Source: an uncultured Clostridia bacterium
Lineage (GTDB): Bacteria > Bacillota > Clostridia > Christensenellales > QALW01
Reading direction: 5' to 3'
DNA: 6,359 nt
NCBI GenBank assembly: GCA_900550765.1
Contig: URTC01000105.1
Span: 1 to 6,359, forward strand
Shown: positions 1-5,627 of the stretch, piece by piece
Position numbering within the stretch: the first letter of the stretch is position 1
Layout of the letters: every line of letters begins with the position of its first letter
Made by a program: the position numbers and the translations under genes
Notes under the pieces: model-generated
Seen by the model: only the letters and a program-made list of their open reading frames with translations
What the model was told of the DNA's origin: nothing
The model's database searches: none

Positions 1-2
1 TG

Positions 3-791
3 CTGCTGTGCGGCGGCAGTGCGACCGACCTGCCGGTGCAGACCCCACAGCTTGCCCGCCTTTTCCATGTGATCGACAGCTTTGACACCCACGCGACCAT
101 TCCGGAGCATTTTGCCGCCGTGGATGCAGCAGCACGGGAGAGTGGCCATGCGGCCATCATTTCGGTGGGCTGGGATCCCGGCCTGTTTTCACTCAGCCGG
201 GCATATGCCGCCGCCATTCTGCCGCAGGGGGCGGACTACACCTTCTGGGGGCGCGGGGTCAGTCAGGGGCATTCCGACGCCATCCGCCGCATTGCCGGGG
301 TGGTGGATGCCCGGCAATACACCGTGCCGGTGCCGCAATCGCTGGAGGCGGTGCGCCGCGGTGAGCGGCCGACCCTGACCGCCCGGCAAAAGCACACGCG
401 GGAATGCTATGTGGTGGCCGAGGAGGGAGCGGATCGCGCCCGGATCGAGCGGGAGATCGTCACCATGCCGCGCTATTTTGATGAATACGATACCACCGTG
501 CACTTCATCTCCCTGGAGGAGCTGCAGCGTGACCACGCCGGCATTCCGCACGGCGGCTGCGTCATCCGCAGCGGGGATACCGGTGCACACGGTGAGCACA
601 CGCAGGTGATCGAATACCGCCTGCAGCTGGATTCCAATCCTGAATTTACTGCCGGTGTCTTAGTAGCTTATGCCCGTGCGGCTTTTCGTCTGTATAACGA
701 AGGTCAATGCGGATGCAGAACCGTACTGGATATCGCGCCGGCCTATTTGCATACCGAAACTCCGGAAGAGTTAAGAAAAAAACTTCTGTAA
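3..791 (+). CDS. ddh: meso-diaminopimelate D-dehydrogenase, 5'-partial
   Basis: This cytosolic enzyme makes meso-2,6-diaminopimelate from L-tetrahydrodipicolinate, NH4+ and NADPH in one step, feeding lysine and peptidoglycan synthesis. The frame is open to the left edge. The visible 262 residues start inside the family's conserved LLCGGSATDLP block, so about 60 N-terminal residues (the start of the NADPH-binding Rossmann fold) lie outside the window; family members are about 320-330 residues. The GTG at 36 is internal, not a start. Family blocks seen in order are DSFDTH, SVGWDPG, TFWGRGVSQGHSDA, QKHTRECYVVAEEGAD, DTTVHFIS, IPHGG, the substrate-region LDSNPEFTA, and the C-terminal PEELRKKLL. 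Base composition is odd: codons up to about 630 almost all end in G or C, while the last ~50 codons use TTA, GTA, GCT and CGT like the neighbouring genes. The frame and the homology continue across this seam. guaA starts 31 bp downstream, so co-transcription is possible. Confidence 0.96.
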   Translation: MLCGGSATDLPVQTPQLARLFHVIDSFDTHATIPEHFAAVDAAARESGHAAIISVGWDPGLFSLSRAYAAAILPQGADYTFWGRGVSQGHSDAIRRIAGVVDARQYTVPVPQSLEAVRRGERPTLTARQKHTRECYVVAEEGADRARIEREIVTMPRYFDEYDTTVHFISLEELQRDHAGIPHGGCVIRSGDTGAHGEHTQVIEYRLQLDSNPEFTAGVLVAYARAAFRLYNEGQCGCRTVLDIAPAYLHTETPEELRKKLL

Positions 792-822
792 TTTACTGTT
801 TCAAAACAAAGGAGTCTCTTTT

Positions 823-2112
823 ATGAAACAAGATATGATTTTAATTTTAGATTTAGGCAGTACCGAGAATACTGCCTTAGCGCGTGCTATTCGTGATCTG
901 GGTGTTTACAGTGAAATTTACCCGCACGACATCACCGCCGCAGAACTGAAAGCACTGCCAAATGTAAAAGGTATTCTTCTAAACGGCGGCAAAAACCGTA
1001 TGATAAACGGCACAGCCATTGATATTGCCGCAGAGCTTTATACTTGCGGTATTCCAATGCTGGCAATAGATCACCCGGCAGCCAAATGCGAACAGCTGGC
1101 CGCAATGCCGACACAAGAAAAGCTAAAAACCTTTCTTTTTCATACTTGTAACGCCCAAACGAATTGGAATATGAAAAATTTTATTGAAGATCAAATCGAA
1201 AACATACGCAGACAGGTAGGCAATAAAAAAGTACTTCTGGCGCTCTCGGGCGGTGTGGATTCCTCTGTTGTAGCAGCCCTGCTGCTAAAAGCAATCGGTG
1301 ATCAGCTCATTTGCGTGCATGTAAATCACGGACTGATGCGAAAGGATGAATCGGAAAGCGTAGTGCGTATTTTCCGTGACCAGCTCGGGGCAAATCTGAT
1401 TTATGTAGACGCTTCCGATCGTTTTTTAGATAAACTGTCCGGCGTTGCAGATCCTGAACAAAAACGAAAAATTATCGGCAGCGAGTTTATCCGTGTATTT
1501 GAAGAAGAAGCCGGAAAATTAAAGGGCATTGATTTCTTAGGGCAGGGAACAATTTATCCCGATATCATCGAAAGCGGTACAAAAACAGCAAAAACGGTAA
1601 AATCTCACCACAATGTAGGCGGTCTGCCGGAAGATATGCAGTTTAAGCTGATTGAGCCTCTCAAACAGCTGTTTAAAGATGAGGTCCGTGCCTGTGGCCT
1701 GGAGTTAGGCCTCCCCGAAAGTATGGTTTTCCGTCAACCGTTCCCCGGCCCGGGCTTAGGCGTCCGCTGTTTAGGTGCCATTACCCGTGAACGACTGCAG
1801 GCCGTTCGGGAATCCGATGCGATCCTGCGGGAGGAATTTGAAAAAGCAGGGTTAAACAAAAAAGTTTGGCAGTACTTTACAATCGTACCGGATTTTAAAT
1901 CTGTGGGCGTAAAAGACAACGCGCGGTGCTTTGAATATCCGGTAATCATCCGTGCCGTTAACACCGTTGACGCTATGACTGCGACAATTGAACCTTTAGA
2001 ATGGCCAATCCTTACTAAAATTACCGACCGTATTTTAAAGGAAGTTCAAAATGTCAACCGCGTTTGTTACGACCTTTCTCCTAAGCCAACCGCAACAATT
2101 GAATGGGAGTAA
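823..2112 (+). CDS. guaA: GMP synthase with degenerate, truncated glutaminase domain
   Basis: GMP synthase converts XMP to GMP using ATP and ammonia, normally released from glutamine by an N-terminal class I amidotransferase domain. The start has a good ribosome binding site, AAAGGAG at 808-814, 8 nt upstream. The synthetase half is intact: P-loop SGGVDSS at residues 142-148, GLMRK at 170-174, QGTIYPDIIESG at 241-252, KSHHNVGGLP at 260-269, RQPFPGPGLGVR at 304-315, and the family C-terminus KPTATIEWE. Residue 168 is Asn in a VNHG block where VDHG or VDNG is common. The protein has 429 residues against about 510-525 for the family. The loss is in the amidotransferase: residues 5-95 resemble only its first half, Asp83 sits where the nucleophilic Cys belongs (GIPMLAID instead of GIPVLGIC), and the segment with the catalytic His and Glu is missing. 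The chain passes directly to the linker around LKTFLFHTCNAQTNW. I infer an ammonia-dependent enzyme, or one served by a separate glutaminase. Confidence 0.95.
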   Translation: MKQDMILILDLGSTENTALARAIRDLGVYSEIYPHDITAAELKALPNVKGILLNGGKNRMINGTAIDIAAELYTCGIPMLAIDHPAAKCEQLAAMPTQEKLKTFLFHTCNAQTNWNMKNFIEDQIENIRRQVGNKKVLLALSGGVDSSVVAALLLKAIGDQLICVHVNHGLMRKDESESVVRIFRDQLGANLIYVDASDRFLDKLSGVADPEQKRKIIGSEFIRVFEEEAGKLKGIDFLGQGTIYPDIIESGTKTAKTVKSHHNVGGLPEDMQFKLIEPLKQLFKDEVRACGLELGLPESMVFRQPFPGPGLGVRCLGAITRERLQAVRESDAILREEFEKAGLNKKVWQYFTIVPDFKSVGVKDNARCFEYPVIIRAVNTVDAMTATIEPLEWPILTKITDRILKEVQNVNRVCYDLSPKPTATIEWE

Positions 2113-2260
2113 TCAAATCCAAAAACTTCCGTTTGTGCAAAACAACTCCCTTCCATCCAAGAGGGAGCAGAAAGCAGTCACCGTTTATTAAGGAAAAACG
2201 TCTTGAAAAGGCTGCAGGAGAGTATAAAGAAACAATCTGCTCTCCGGCCAGATAGACTGC

Positions 2261-2291
2261 AAAGATCCTTAGGCTTTTCCTAAGGATCTTT
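2261..2291. terminator. Bidirectional hairpin terminator between guaA and hxlR
   Basis: A perfect 13-bp inverted repeat (AAAGATCCTTAGG / CCTAAGGATCTTT) with a 5-nt loop lies between the convergent ends of guaA and the HxlR-type gene. The palindrome works on either strand and ends in UUU both ways, but the U-tract is short, so termination may be moderate. The 148 bp between the guaA stop and this hairpin contain only a weaker 6-bp stem (CTCCCT 2146-2151 with AGGGAG 2162-2167) and no convincing gene. Confidence 0.75.
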
Positions 2292-2305
2292 CTATACACC
2301 AACTT

Positions 2306-2635
2306 CTATTCTACTCTTTCCTTATATTCTTCGCCCCATTCCCGCATTGCATCAAGAATTGGTTTTAAGCTCTTTCCCAAATCTGTAAGTGAATATTCCA
2401 CTTTAGGAGGAACCTCCGCATAAACTGTACGGCAAATAATTCCCCCTTGCTCCATATCCCGCAACTGTGCTGTCAATACCTTTTGCGATACACCGCCGAT
2501 AGAACGCTTCAATTCCCCAAAACGCTTTGTTCCTAAGAGCAAATCACGCAAAATCAATACTTTCCATTTATCCCCGATAAGCGTGAGCGTTGTCTCTACC
2601 GGACAGGCAGGCAGCTTTCTTCCCTGTTCATTCAT
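2306..2635 (-). CDS. HxlR-family winged-helix transcriptional regulator
   Basis: This is a 109-residue cytosolic DNA-binding protein of the HxlR family, the usual length for these single-domain MarR-like dimers. Recognisable family features are the N-terminal CPVETTLTLIGDKW block (residues 11-24), the ILRDLLLGTKRFGELKRSIGGVSQKVLTAQLRDMEQ helix-turn-helix region (about 28-63), the beta wing VYAEVPPKVEYSLTDLG (71-87) and a C-terminal dimerisation helix (DAMREWGEEY). Cys11 is the position that senses thiol-reactive or electrophilic compounds in characterised relatives such as YodB and HypR; a similar role here is inference. A second Cys is at 68. I chose the start at 2635 because GAAGGA lies just upstream and the only longer alternative (2686) begins upstream of the candidate promoter's -10 element. 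The target is unknown: no oxidoreductase gene is adjacent, and autoregulation is the simplest guess. The gene is transcribed towards guaA and divergently from hsp20. Confidence 0.93.
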   Translation of the reverse strand: MNEQGRKLPACPVETTLTLIGDKWKVLILRDLLLGTKRFGELKRSIGGVSQKVLTAQLRDMEQGGIICRTVYAEVPPKVEYSLTDLGKSLKPILDAMREWGEEYKERVE

Positions 2636-2676
2636 CCTAATCCTTCTTTTTCTCCTATATAAAAAACTATATTTGT

Positions 2677-2705
2677 ATTTTAACATGCAGCACGTCCACA
2701 GTCAA
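2677..2705 (-). promoter_or_regulatory. Sigma-A-type promoter of the HxlR gene
   Basis: Read on the minus strand, TTGACT (2700-2705) and TAAAAT (2677-2682) are separated by exactly 17 bp, and a TG one base before the -10 makes it extended. Transcription would begin near 2670 and give a leader of about 35 nt before the ATG at 2635. This supports the shorter start of the regulator. The leader contains an imperfect AT-rich dyad (ATATA / TATAT around 2656-2673) that could be an operator, but it is too weak to call. Confidence 0.75.
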
Positions 2706-2855
2706 TATTCTGTCTCACAAAACGCCTCTGCGTTTTTTCCCCGTGTACAAAACTACAACACTGTTTCGTTTCTTTAGATACTGCAACAAAAAATTTTTAA
2801 CCATCTTTTTACCATTATCCATTTCCAAACAGCTATAAACTCCGTATTCAGTTTT

Positions 2856-2890
2856 AAAATTAGCACTCTCCACCCGAGAGTGCTAATTTT
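2856..2890. promoter_or_regulatory. CIRCE element, HrcA repressor operator
   Basis: The core at 2860-2886 is a perfect match to the CIRCE consensus, TTAGCACTC, nine bases, GAGTGCTAA, and the palindrome extends four more bases on each side (AAAA / TTTT) to 13-bp arms. CIRCE is bound by the heat-shock repressor HrcA, classically in front of groESL and the hrcA-grpE-dnaK operon in Firmicutes. Here the only downstream gene is hsp20. The element lies 22 bp upstream of the candidate -35 at 2909, further upstream than usual, so either repression works from upstream or another promoter lies before it. A poor candidate for that is TATAAA at 2834-2839. Confidence 0.95.
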
Positions 2891-2908
2891 TACAATTTAT
2901 TTATATTT

Positions 2909-2937
2909 TTGAAATATAATATACATTTTAATATACT
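2909..2937 (+). promoter_or_regulatory. Candidate sigma-A promoter of hsp20
   Basis: TTGAAA (2909-2914) and TATACT (2932-2937) are separated by 17 bp in a very AT-rich stretch. Transcription would start near 2944, giving a leader of nearly 150 nt for hsp20. Overlapping TATAAT hexamers at 2937 and 2942 make the exact start uncertain, and AT-richness raises the chance of a false match. Confidence 0.6.
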
Positions 2938-3010
2938 ATAATATAATTGTCAAAAGGAAAAAGACAAATCAATAAGAAAAGAGATGATCCCCGATGGGTT
3001 GCATAAGAAT

Positions 3011-3058
3011 TCCGACAGATGCCGACCTTGTCGGATAAAACATTGATTAGGTTGGCAT
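3011..3058 (+). ncRNA. Structured segment of the hsp20 leader, possible pseudoknot
   Basis: Two interlocking complementarities are visible. Stem 1 pairs TCCGACA (3011-3017) with TGTCGGA (3029-3035), a perfect 7 bp. The 11-nt loop of stem 1 contains ATGCCGACCT (3019-3028), which pairs over 10 bp with AGGTTGGCAT (3049-3058), with one G-U in RNA. The two helices can form an H-type pseudoknot or be alternatives to one another. A 1-nt connection across a 10-bp helix is tight, so switching or a shorter second helix is more likely. The 3' strand of stem 2 shares CAT (3056-3058) with the next hairpin, which masks the ribosome binding site. The class is not recognised. Confidence 0.4.
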
Positions 3059-3094
3059 AATAATACTTAATAACATTTAGGAGGTATCATTATG
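3056..3094 (+). promoter_or_regulatory. Putative RNA thermometer hairpin over hsp20 RBS and start
   Basis: CAUAAUAAUACUU (3056-3068) pairs with AGGUAUCAUUAUG (3082-3094) at 12 of 13 positions, with one A-C mismatch (3062/3088) and one U-G wobble (3067/3083), around a 13-nt loop. The 3' arm contains the second half of the Shine-Dalgarno AGGAGGU (3079-3085), the spacer and the whole AUG at 3092. Such a weak, AU-rich, imperfect helix over the ribosome binding site is what RNA thermometers of small heat-shock genes look like, for example the ROSE and fourU types. It lacks the signature motifs of both, so it would be a different type. Function is inferred from structure and context only. Confidence 0.5.
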
Positions 3095-3550
3095 TTTGAA
3101 CTTACTCGCAGAAATAACAATCATCGTATGAGCACTTACAATCCTTTCCGTGAAATGGAAGAATTTGAAAGGAACTTTTTCTCCAATCCTTTCGGAACCT
3201 TTTTCGGATCGGCCGATCTGGCTGAATTTAAAACCGATATAACCGATGAAGGCGACCATTATCTGTTAGAGGCAGATTTGCCCGGCTTTGATAAAAAAGA
3301 TATCCATCTTGATATCAACGGCGACACCCTCACGGTCCATGCGGAAAGACATTCAAAAGTCGAAGAAAAAGATAAAGATGACAAAGTCATCCGTATGGAA
3401 AGATCCTACGGTTCGTACAGCCGGCAGTTTGATCTTTCGGGCGTCGATGCCGAAAAAATCAAAGCAAAATATGAAAACGGCGTATTGAAGCTTACCCTGC
3501 CGAAGAAGGAACAAGCTTTACCCGAACCCAAACGGCTCGAAATCGAATAA
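3092..3550 (+). CDS. hsp20: Hsp20 / alpha-crystallin family small heat-shock protein
   Basis: This is an ATP-independent cytosolic holdase chaperone that forms oligomers and keeps unfolding proteins soluble for refolding by DnaK and GroEL. The 152 residues are the normal length for bacterial Hsp20. An N-terminal arm (1-45) rich in Phe and Asn precedes the alpha-crystallin domain (about 46-138). That domain contains ADLPGFDKKDIHLDI and the diagnostic A-x4-n-G-V-L motif (AKYENGVL, 125-132, followed by KLTLPK). The C-terminal tail carries an I-x-I-type anchoring motif (LEI, 149-151). The start at ATG 3092 follows a near-ideal AGGAGGT Shine-Dalgarno (3079-3085) with 6 nt spacing. The gene stands alone between a CIRCE-controlled promoter region and a terminator, so it is monocistronic. 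Likely control is HrcA repression plus translational masking by the leader hairpin. Confidence 0.97.
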   Translation: MFELTRRNNNHRMSTYNPFREMEEFERNFFSNPFGTFFGSADLAEFKTDITDEGDHYLLEADLPGFDKKDIHLDINGDTLTVHAERHSKVEEKDKDDKVIRMERSYGSYSRQFDLSGVDAEKIKAKYENGVLKLTLPKKEQALPEPKRLEIE

Positions 3551-3557
3551 ACTAAGC

Positions 3558-3590
3558 CGAGGACAATGTAAAAGCATTGTCCTCGTTTTT
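3558..3590 (+). terminator. Rho-independent terminator of hsp20
   Basis: A perfect 11-bp stem, CGAGGACAATG (3558-3568) with CATTGTCCTCG (3575-3585), has a 6-nt loop and is followed directly by TTTTT (3586-3590). It starts 7 bp after the hsp20 stop codon. The spacer 3591-3675 up to the convergent ibrB stop shows nothing strong; a 4-bp stem near 3654-3668 followed by six Ts is too weak to call. Confidence 0.93.
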
Positions 3591-3675
3591 ATGTTACAAA
3601 AAACTATTAGACCGGATAAATACATTCTAAGTCATTCAAATATTTTTTAGATCACAGCGGAAACGGCTGCATTTT

Positions 3676-4296
3676 TTATTCCCTATTCAAAGAAAAACTT
3701 CCATCGTCAGCAGCCGCTATTTTTTTATCTTCTTCGCTGGCTTCAGCACAATCCGCCTTGGGTTCTCTCTCATAATATTCATCCTCCACCGGACGCCAAG
3801 CTTCCCCAAACTTCACATCCTTAAACAAAGCCGCAAGACCTGTAATCTGTTTCAACCGCAAAATCTCATCCTTATCCATCCCAAGCTGTCTGGATATCCA
3901 AGCATCTGATCTTCCCAGTTCATGCAATTCCCTAATAATATTGCTCATAAGGTCCACATTATGGGACCCCCGCGCCCGGTTATGACGAATCGTGCTTACC
4001 ATTCGGTTATCAAGACTCTTATCAATAACGGATACCGGCAGCAGGCCTCCCTCCCGTTCACGAATATCCGGATAATCCAGCATCACACGGTAACGGTGAA
4101 AACCATCCACAATAATATAAAGATCCTTCCTTTTAACATAATAGCAGACAATAGGCATGGTATATCCATCTTCTTTAATACTTTCATAAAGCAATTTCAT
4201 TTCCGGCGGTGCAACCGTATTGGGATTATATGTATTAGGTACAATCTTTTCAATCGGAACCGCAATCACATTATATACAGGACTTTTAAACGTCAT
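3676..4296 (-). CDS. ibrB: IbrB-like ParB/sulfiredoxin-fold protein
   Basis: This 206-residue soluble protein resembles IbrB, the partner of IbrA first described in Escherichia coli prophages as an activator of immunoglobulin-binding eib genes. The N-terminal ParB/Srx-like domain spans about 10-112. It begins with VPIEKIVPNTYNPN, followed by the box DGFHRYR (64-70), which corresponds to the GERRxRA nucleotide-binding box of ParB and recalls DGQHR of DndB. IRHNRARGSHNV (103-114) corresponds to the second ParB box. A helix-turn-helix-like segment follows (about 116-153, ISRQLGMDKDEILRLKQ), then an acidic, charged tail with no clear fold. The ATG overlaps the ibrA stop by 4 bp (ATGA), implying translational coupling and joint action. 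No ParA or segregation context is present, so chromosome partitioning is unlikely. DNA binding and CTP or ATP binding are plausible from the fold, but the activity is unknown. Confidence 0.87.
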   Translation of the reverse strand: MTFKSPVYNVIAVPIEKIVPNTYNPNTVAPPEMKLLYESIKEDGYTMPIVCYYVKRKDLYIIVDGFHRYRVMLDYPDIREREGGLLPVSVIDKSLDNRMVSTIRHNRARGSHNVDLMSNIIRELHELGRSDAWISRQLGMDKDEILRLKQITGLAALFKDVKFGEAWRPVEDEYYEREPKADCAEASEEDKKIAAADDGSFSLNRE

Positions 4297-5621
4297 GAAT
4301 CAACACCAACCTTACTGTATTTACGCTTGAGCATATCCACTTTCTTTTGCTGCTCCCTTGTCAAACCAAACCCCATAAAACGACAGGTATGATCATTTTT
4401 CAAAATACAGTAGCACATTCTTTTCCAGCTGGGAATATCTTTTGAAGATTTGATATCATCCGTATGATCAGGGATCTTTCCGAGAAATATGACTCTGGAA
4501 TTTCGCAGAACCGTATAATTTGAAATACCGTTTCTTCGGATATTATATCCCCTATTGAGCAATTCCTGAATAACGTGTTCCTCCAATCCCCCGCCAGTCT
4601 TGTGCCAAAACTCTATAGAAGCCTTAAACTTTTTAACATAGTTGTTCCGCAGCCCTGCCGGTAGTGTATCCAATAAAAACTTTGTATAGGATTCCCAGGT
4701 ATGGCCTTCAGGAAGCGTTAGATTTCTATATCCCATTGCTTTCGTCCTTCCGTAAATAGATCCGAAGTTAACTCCCCTCACACGCCCAACCAGCTTGGCC
4801 CATACTTCCGGATCTATCACGCGATAAAGATTTAAGCTGTCCTTTGCATAATCATTAAACGGTGAAGCTACACGCATCTGATCCGGTTTAAGTCCCGCCA
4901 TATAGTAAAGATCATAAAGCTCATTGTAATCATAATGAAAAATATAATTTGCATGCCACACATCACTGTTAGACCAATCATAGATCGGCGCCGCAGCCCA
5001 AACATCCTTAAATTGTTTGCTGATCCAACATTCGCCCTGGTATCCATACTTTTTATTTAAAATACCGCTGTAACGCTGCAAAGATTCATCCGTACGGATT
5101 CCCAGCAGGCAGACCGTCTTCTTGTTCCCATGGGCTATCCGATACCAGCGCCCGAATTGTTTGGCAAGATCCTCCTGATGCATCCGATAACGATAAGTGG
5201 TGATCGGATTATTCTTTAAATTGATCACATACGGATGCTGCGGCATCTGACGTACCCATATCGCTTCCTTGGTATCATCCCAAGGATACCAATACATCTG
5301 ATAACTGCTGAGTGCTGTTCTTGTCGCCATGGGCAGGCATACCCAATATGGTTCTACCGCATCTTTAATACGCTCAAAAGTTCGTTCTATATACTCGGTC
5401 GTTACCGTATATTGTGCCTCAAAATCCTGATGAAAAACACCGATCCGCTTATTGGGATAATATTTTTTTTGAAAATCAAGGGTCAAATTTAAAAGCAAAC
5501 CGCTGTCCTTTCCTCCTGAAAAAGAAACAAAGATATTATCAAATTCCTCAAACAGCAGTCTCAGCCTGTCCTGCAACGCATCATATACATTCTGCCCTGT
5601 GTATTTTCTGGTCATATACAT
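4293..5621 (-). CDS. ibrA: IbrA-like PAPS reductase-family (DUF3440) protein
   Basis: This 442-residue soluble protein has the adenine-nucleotide alpha-hydrolase fold of PAPS reductase/DndC relatives. Visible motifs are the PP-loop FVSFSGGKDSGLLL (31-44), LGIRTDES (173-180), which corresponds to the GIRxxES motif of PAPS reductases, and APIYDWSNSDVW (211-222), the family's P-I-x-D-W-x-x-x-D-V-W block. The C-terminal half carries the DUF3440 signature SWKRMCYCILKNDHTCRFMGFG (398-419), with Cys 403, 405 and 413 as possible metal or redox ligands. It lacks the catalytic ECG-x-H tail of true PAPS reductase and the Cys-rich 4Fe-4S motif of APS reductase, and no sulfate assimilation genes are nearby, so a role in sulfate reduction is unlikely. 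It could activate a substrate by adenylation, perhaps in nucleic acid modification; that is inference. The start at 5621 is preceded by GGGAG (5632-5636), 10 nt away; Met3 is an alternative. ibrB overlaps its end. Confidence 0.9.
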   Translation of the reverse strand: MYMTRKYTGQNVYDALQDRLRLLFEEFDNIFVSFSGGKDSGLLLNLTLDFQKKYYPNKRIGVFHQDFEAQYTVTTEYIERTFERIKDAVEPYWVCLPMATRTALSSYQMYWYPWDDTKEAIWVRQMPQHPYVINLKNNPITTYRYRMHQEDLAKQFGRWYRIAHGNKKTVCLLGIRTDESLQRYSGILNKKYGYQGECWISKQFKDVWAAAPIYDWSNSDVWHANYIFHYDYNELYDLYYMAGLKPDQMRVASPFNDYAKDSLNLYRVIDPEVWAKLVGRVRGVNFGSIYGRTKAMGYRNLTLPEGHTWESYTKFLLDTLPAGLRNNYVKKFKASIEFWHKTGGGLEEHVIQELLNRGYNIRRNGISNYTVLRNSRVIFLGKIPDHTDDIKSSKDIPSWKRMCYCILKNDHTCRFMGFGLTREQQKKVDMLKRKYSKVGVDS

Positions 5622-5627
5622 TTTAGC

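Noticed and set aside
36..38. GTG as the start of ddh
   Set aside because: The frame continues upstream into the conserved LLCGGSATDLP block of the family, so the true start lies left of the window.
189..599. Minus-strand 136-codon ORF inside ddh
   Set aside because: Antisense shadow of a G+C-rich gene; no ribosome binding site and no recognisable motifs, while the plus frame is clearly Ddh.
2103..2255. 50-codon plus-strand ORF overlapping the guaA stop (MGVIKSKNF...)
   Set aside because: The ATG overlaps the guaA end by 10 bp, but there is no Shine-Dalgarno sequence and no family resemblance, and the region carries stem-loops of a 3' untranslated region. Probably chance.
2636..2686. Longer start for the HxlR regulator (17 extra residues, MLKYKYS...)
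   Set aside because: The ATG lies within the candidate promoter, upstream of the -10, and the ATG at 2635 has a proper ribosome binding site and fits the family length.
2719..2738. Terminator-like hairpin (AAAACGC CTCT GCGTTTT) in the hxlR-hsp20 gap
   Set aside because: Stem of only 7 bp, mostly A-T, upstream of both divergent promoters with no gene ending there. Not enough to call a terminator.
3922..4392. Plus-strand 156-codon ORF opposite ibrB and the end of ibrA
   Set aside because: Antisense shadow; the minus frames carry the ParB-fold and DUF3440 motifs and this frame has no motif or promoter.
3676..5621. Reading the pair as sulfate assimilation plus plasmid partition genes
   Set aside because: Family names alone would suggest this, but the reductase cysteines are missing, there is no ParA or parS-like context, and the coupled pair with DUF3440 fits IbrA/IbrB.
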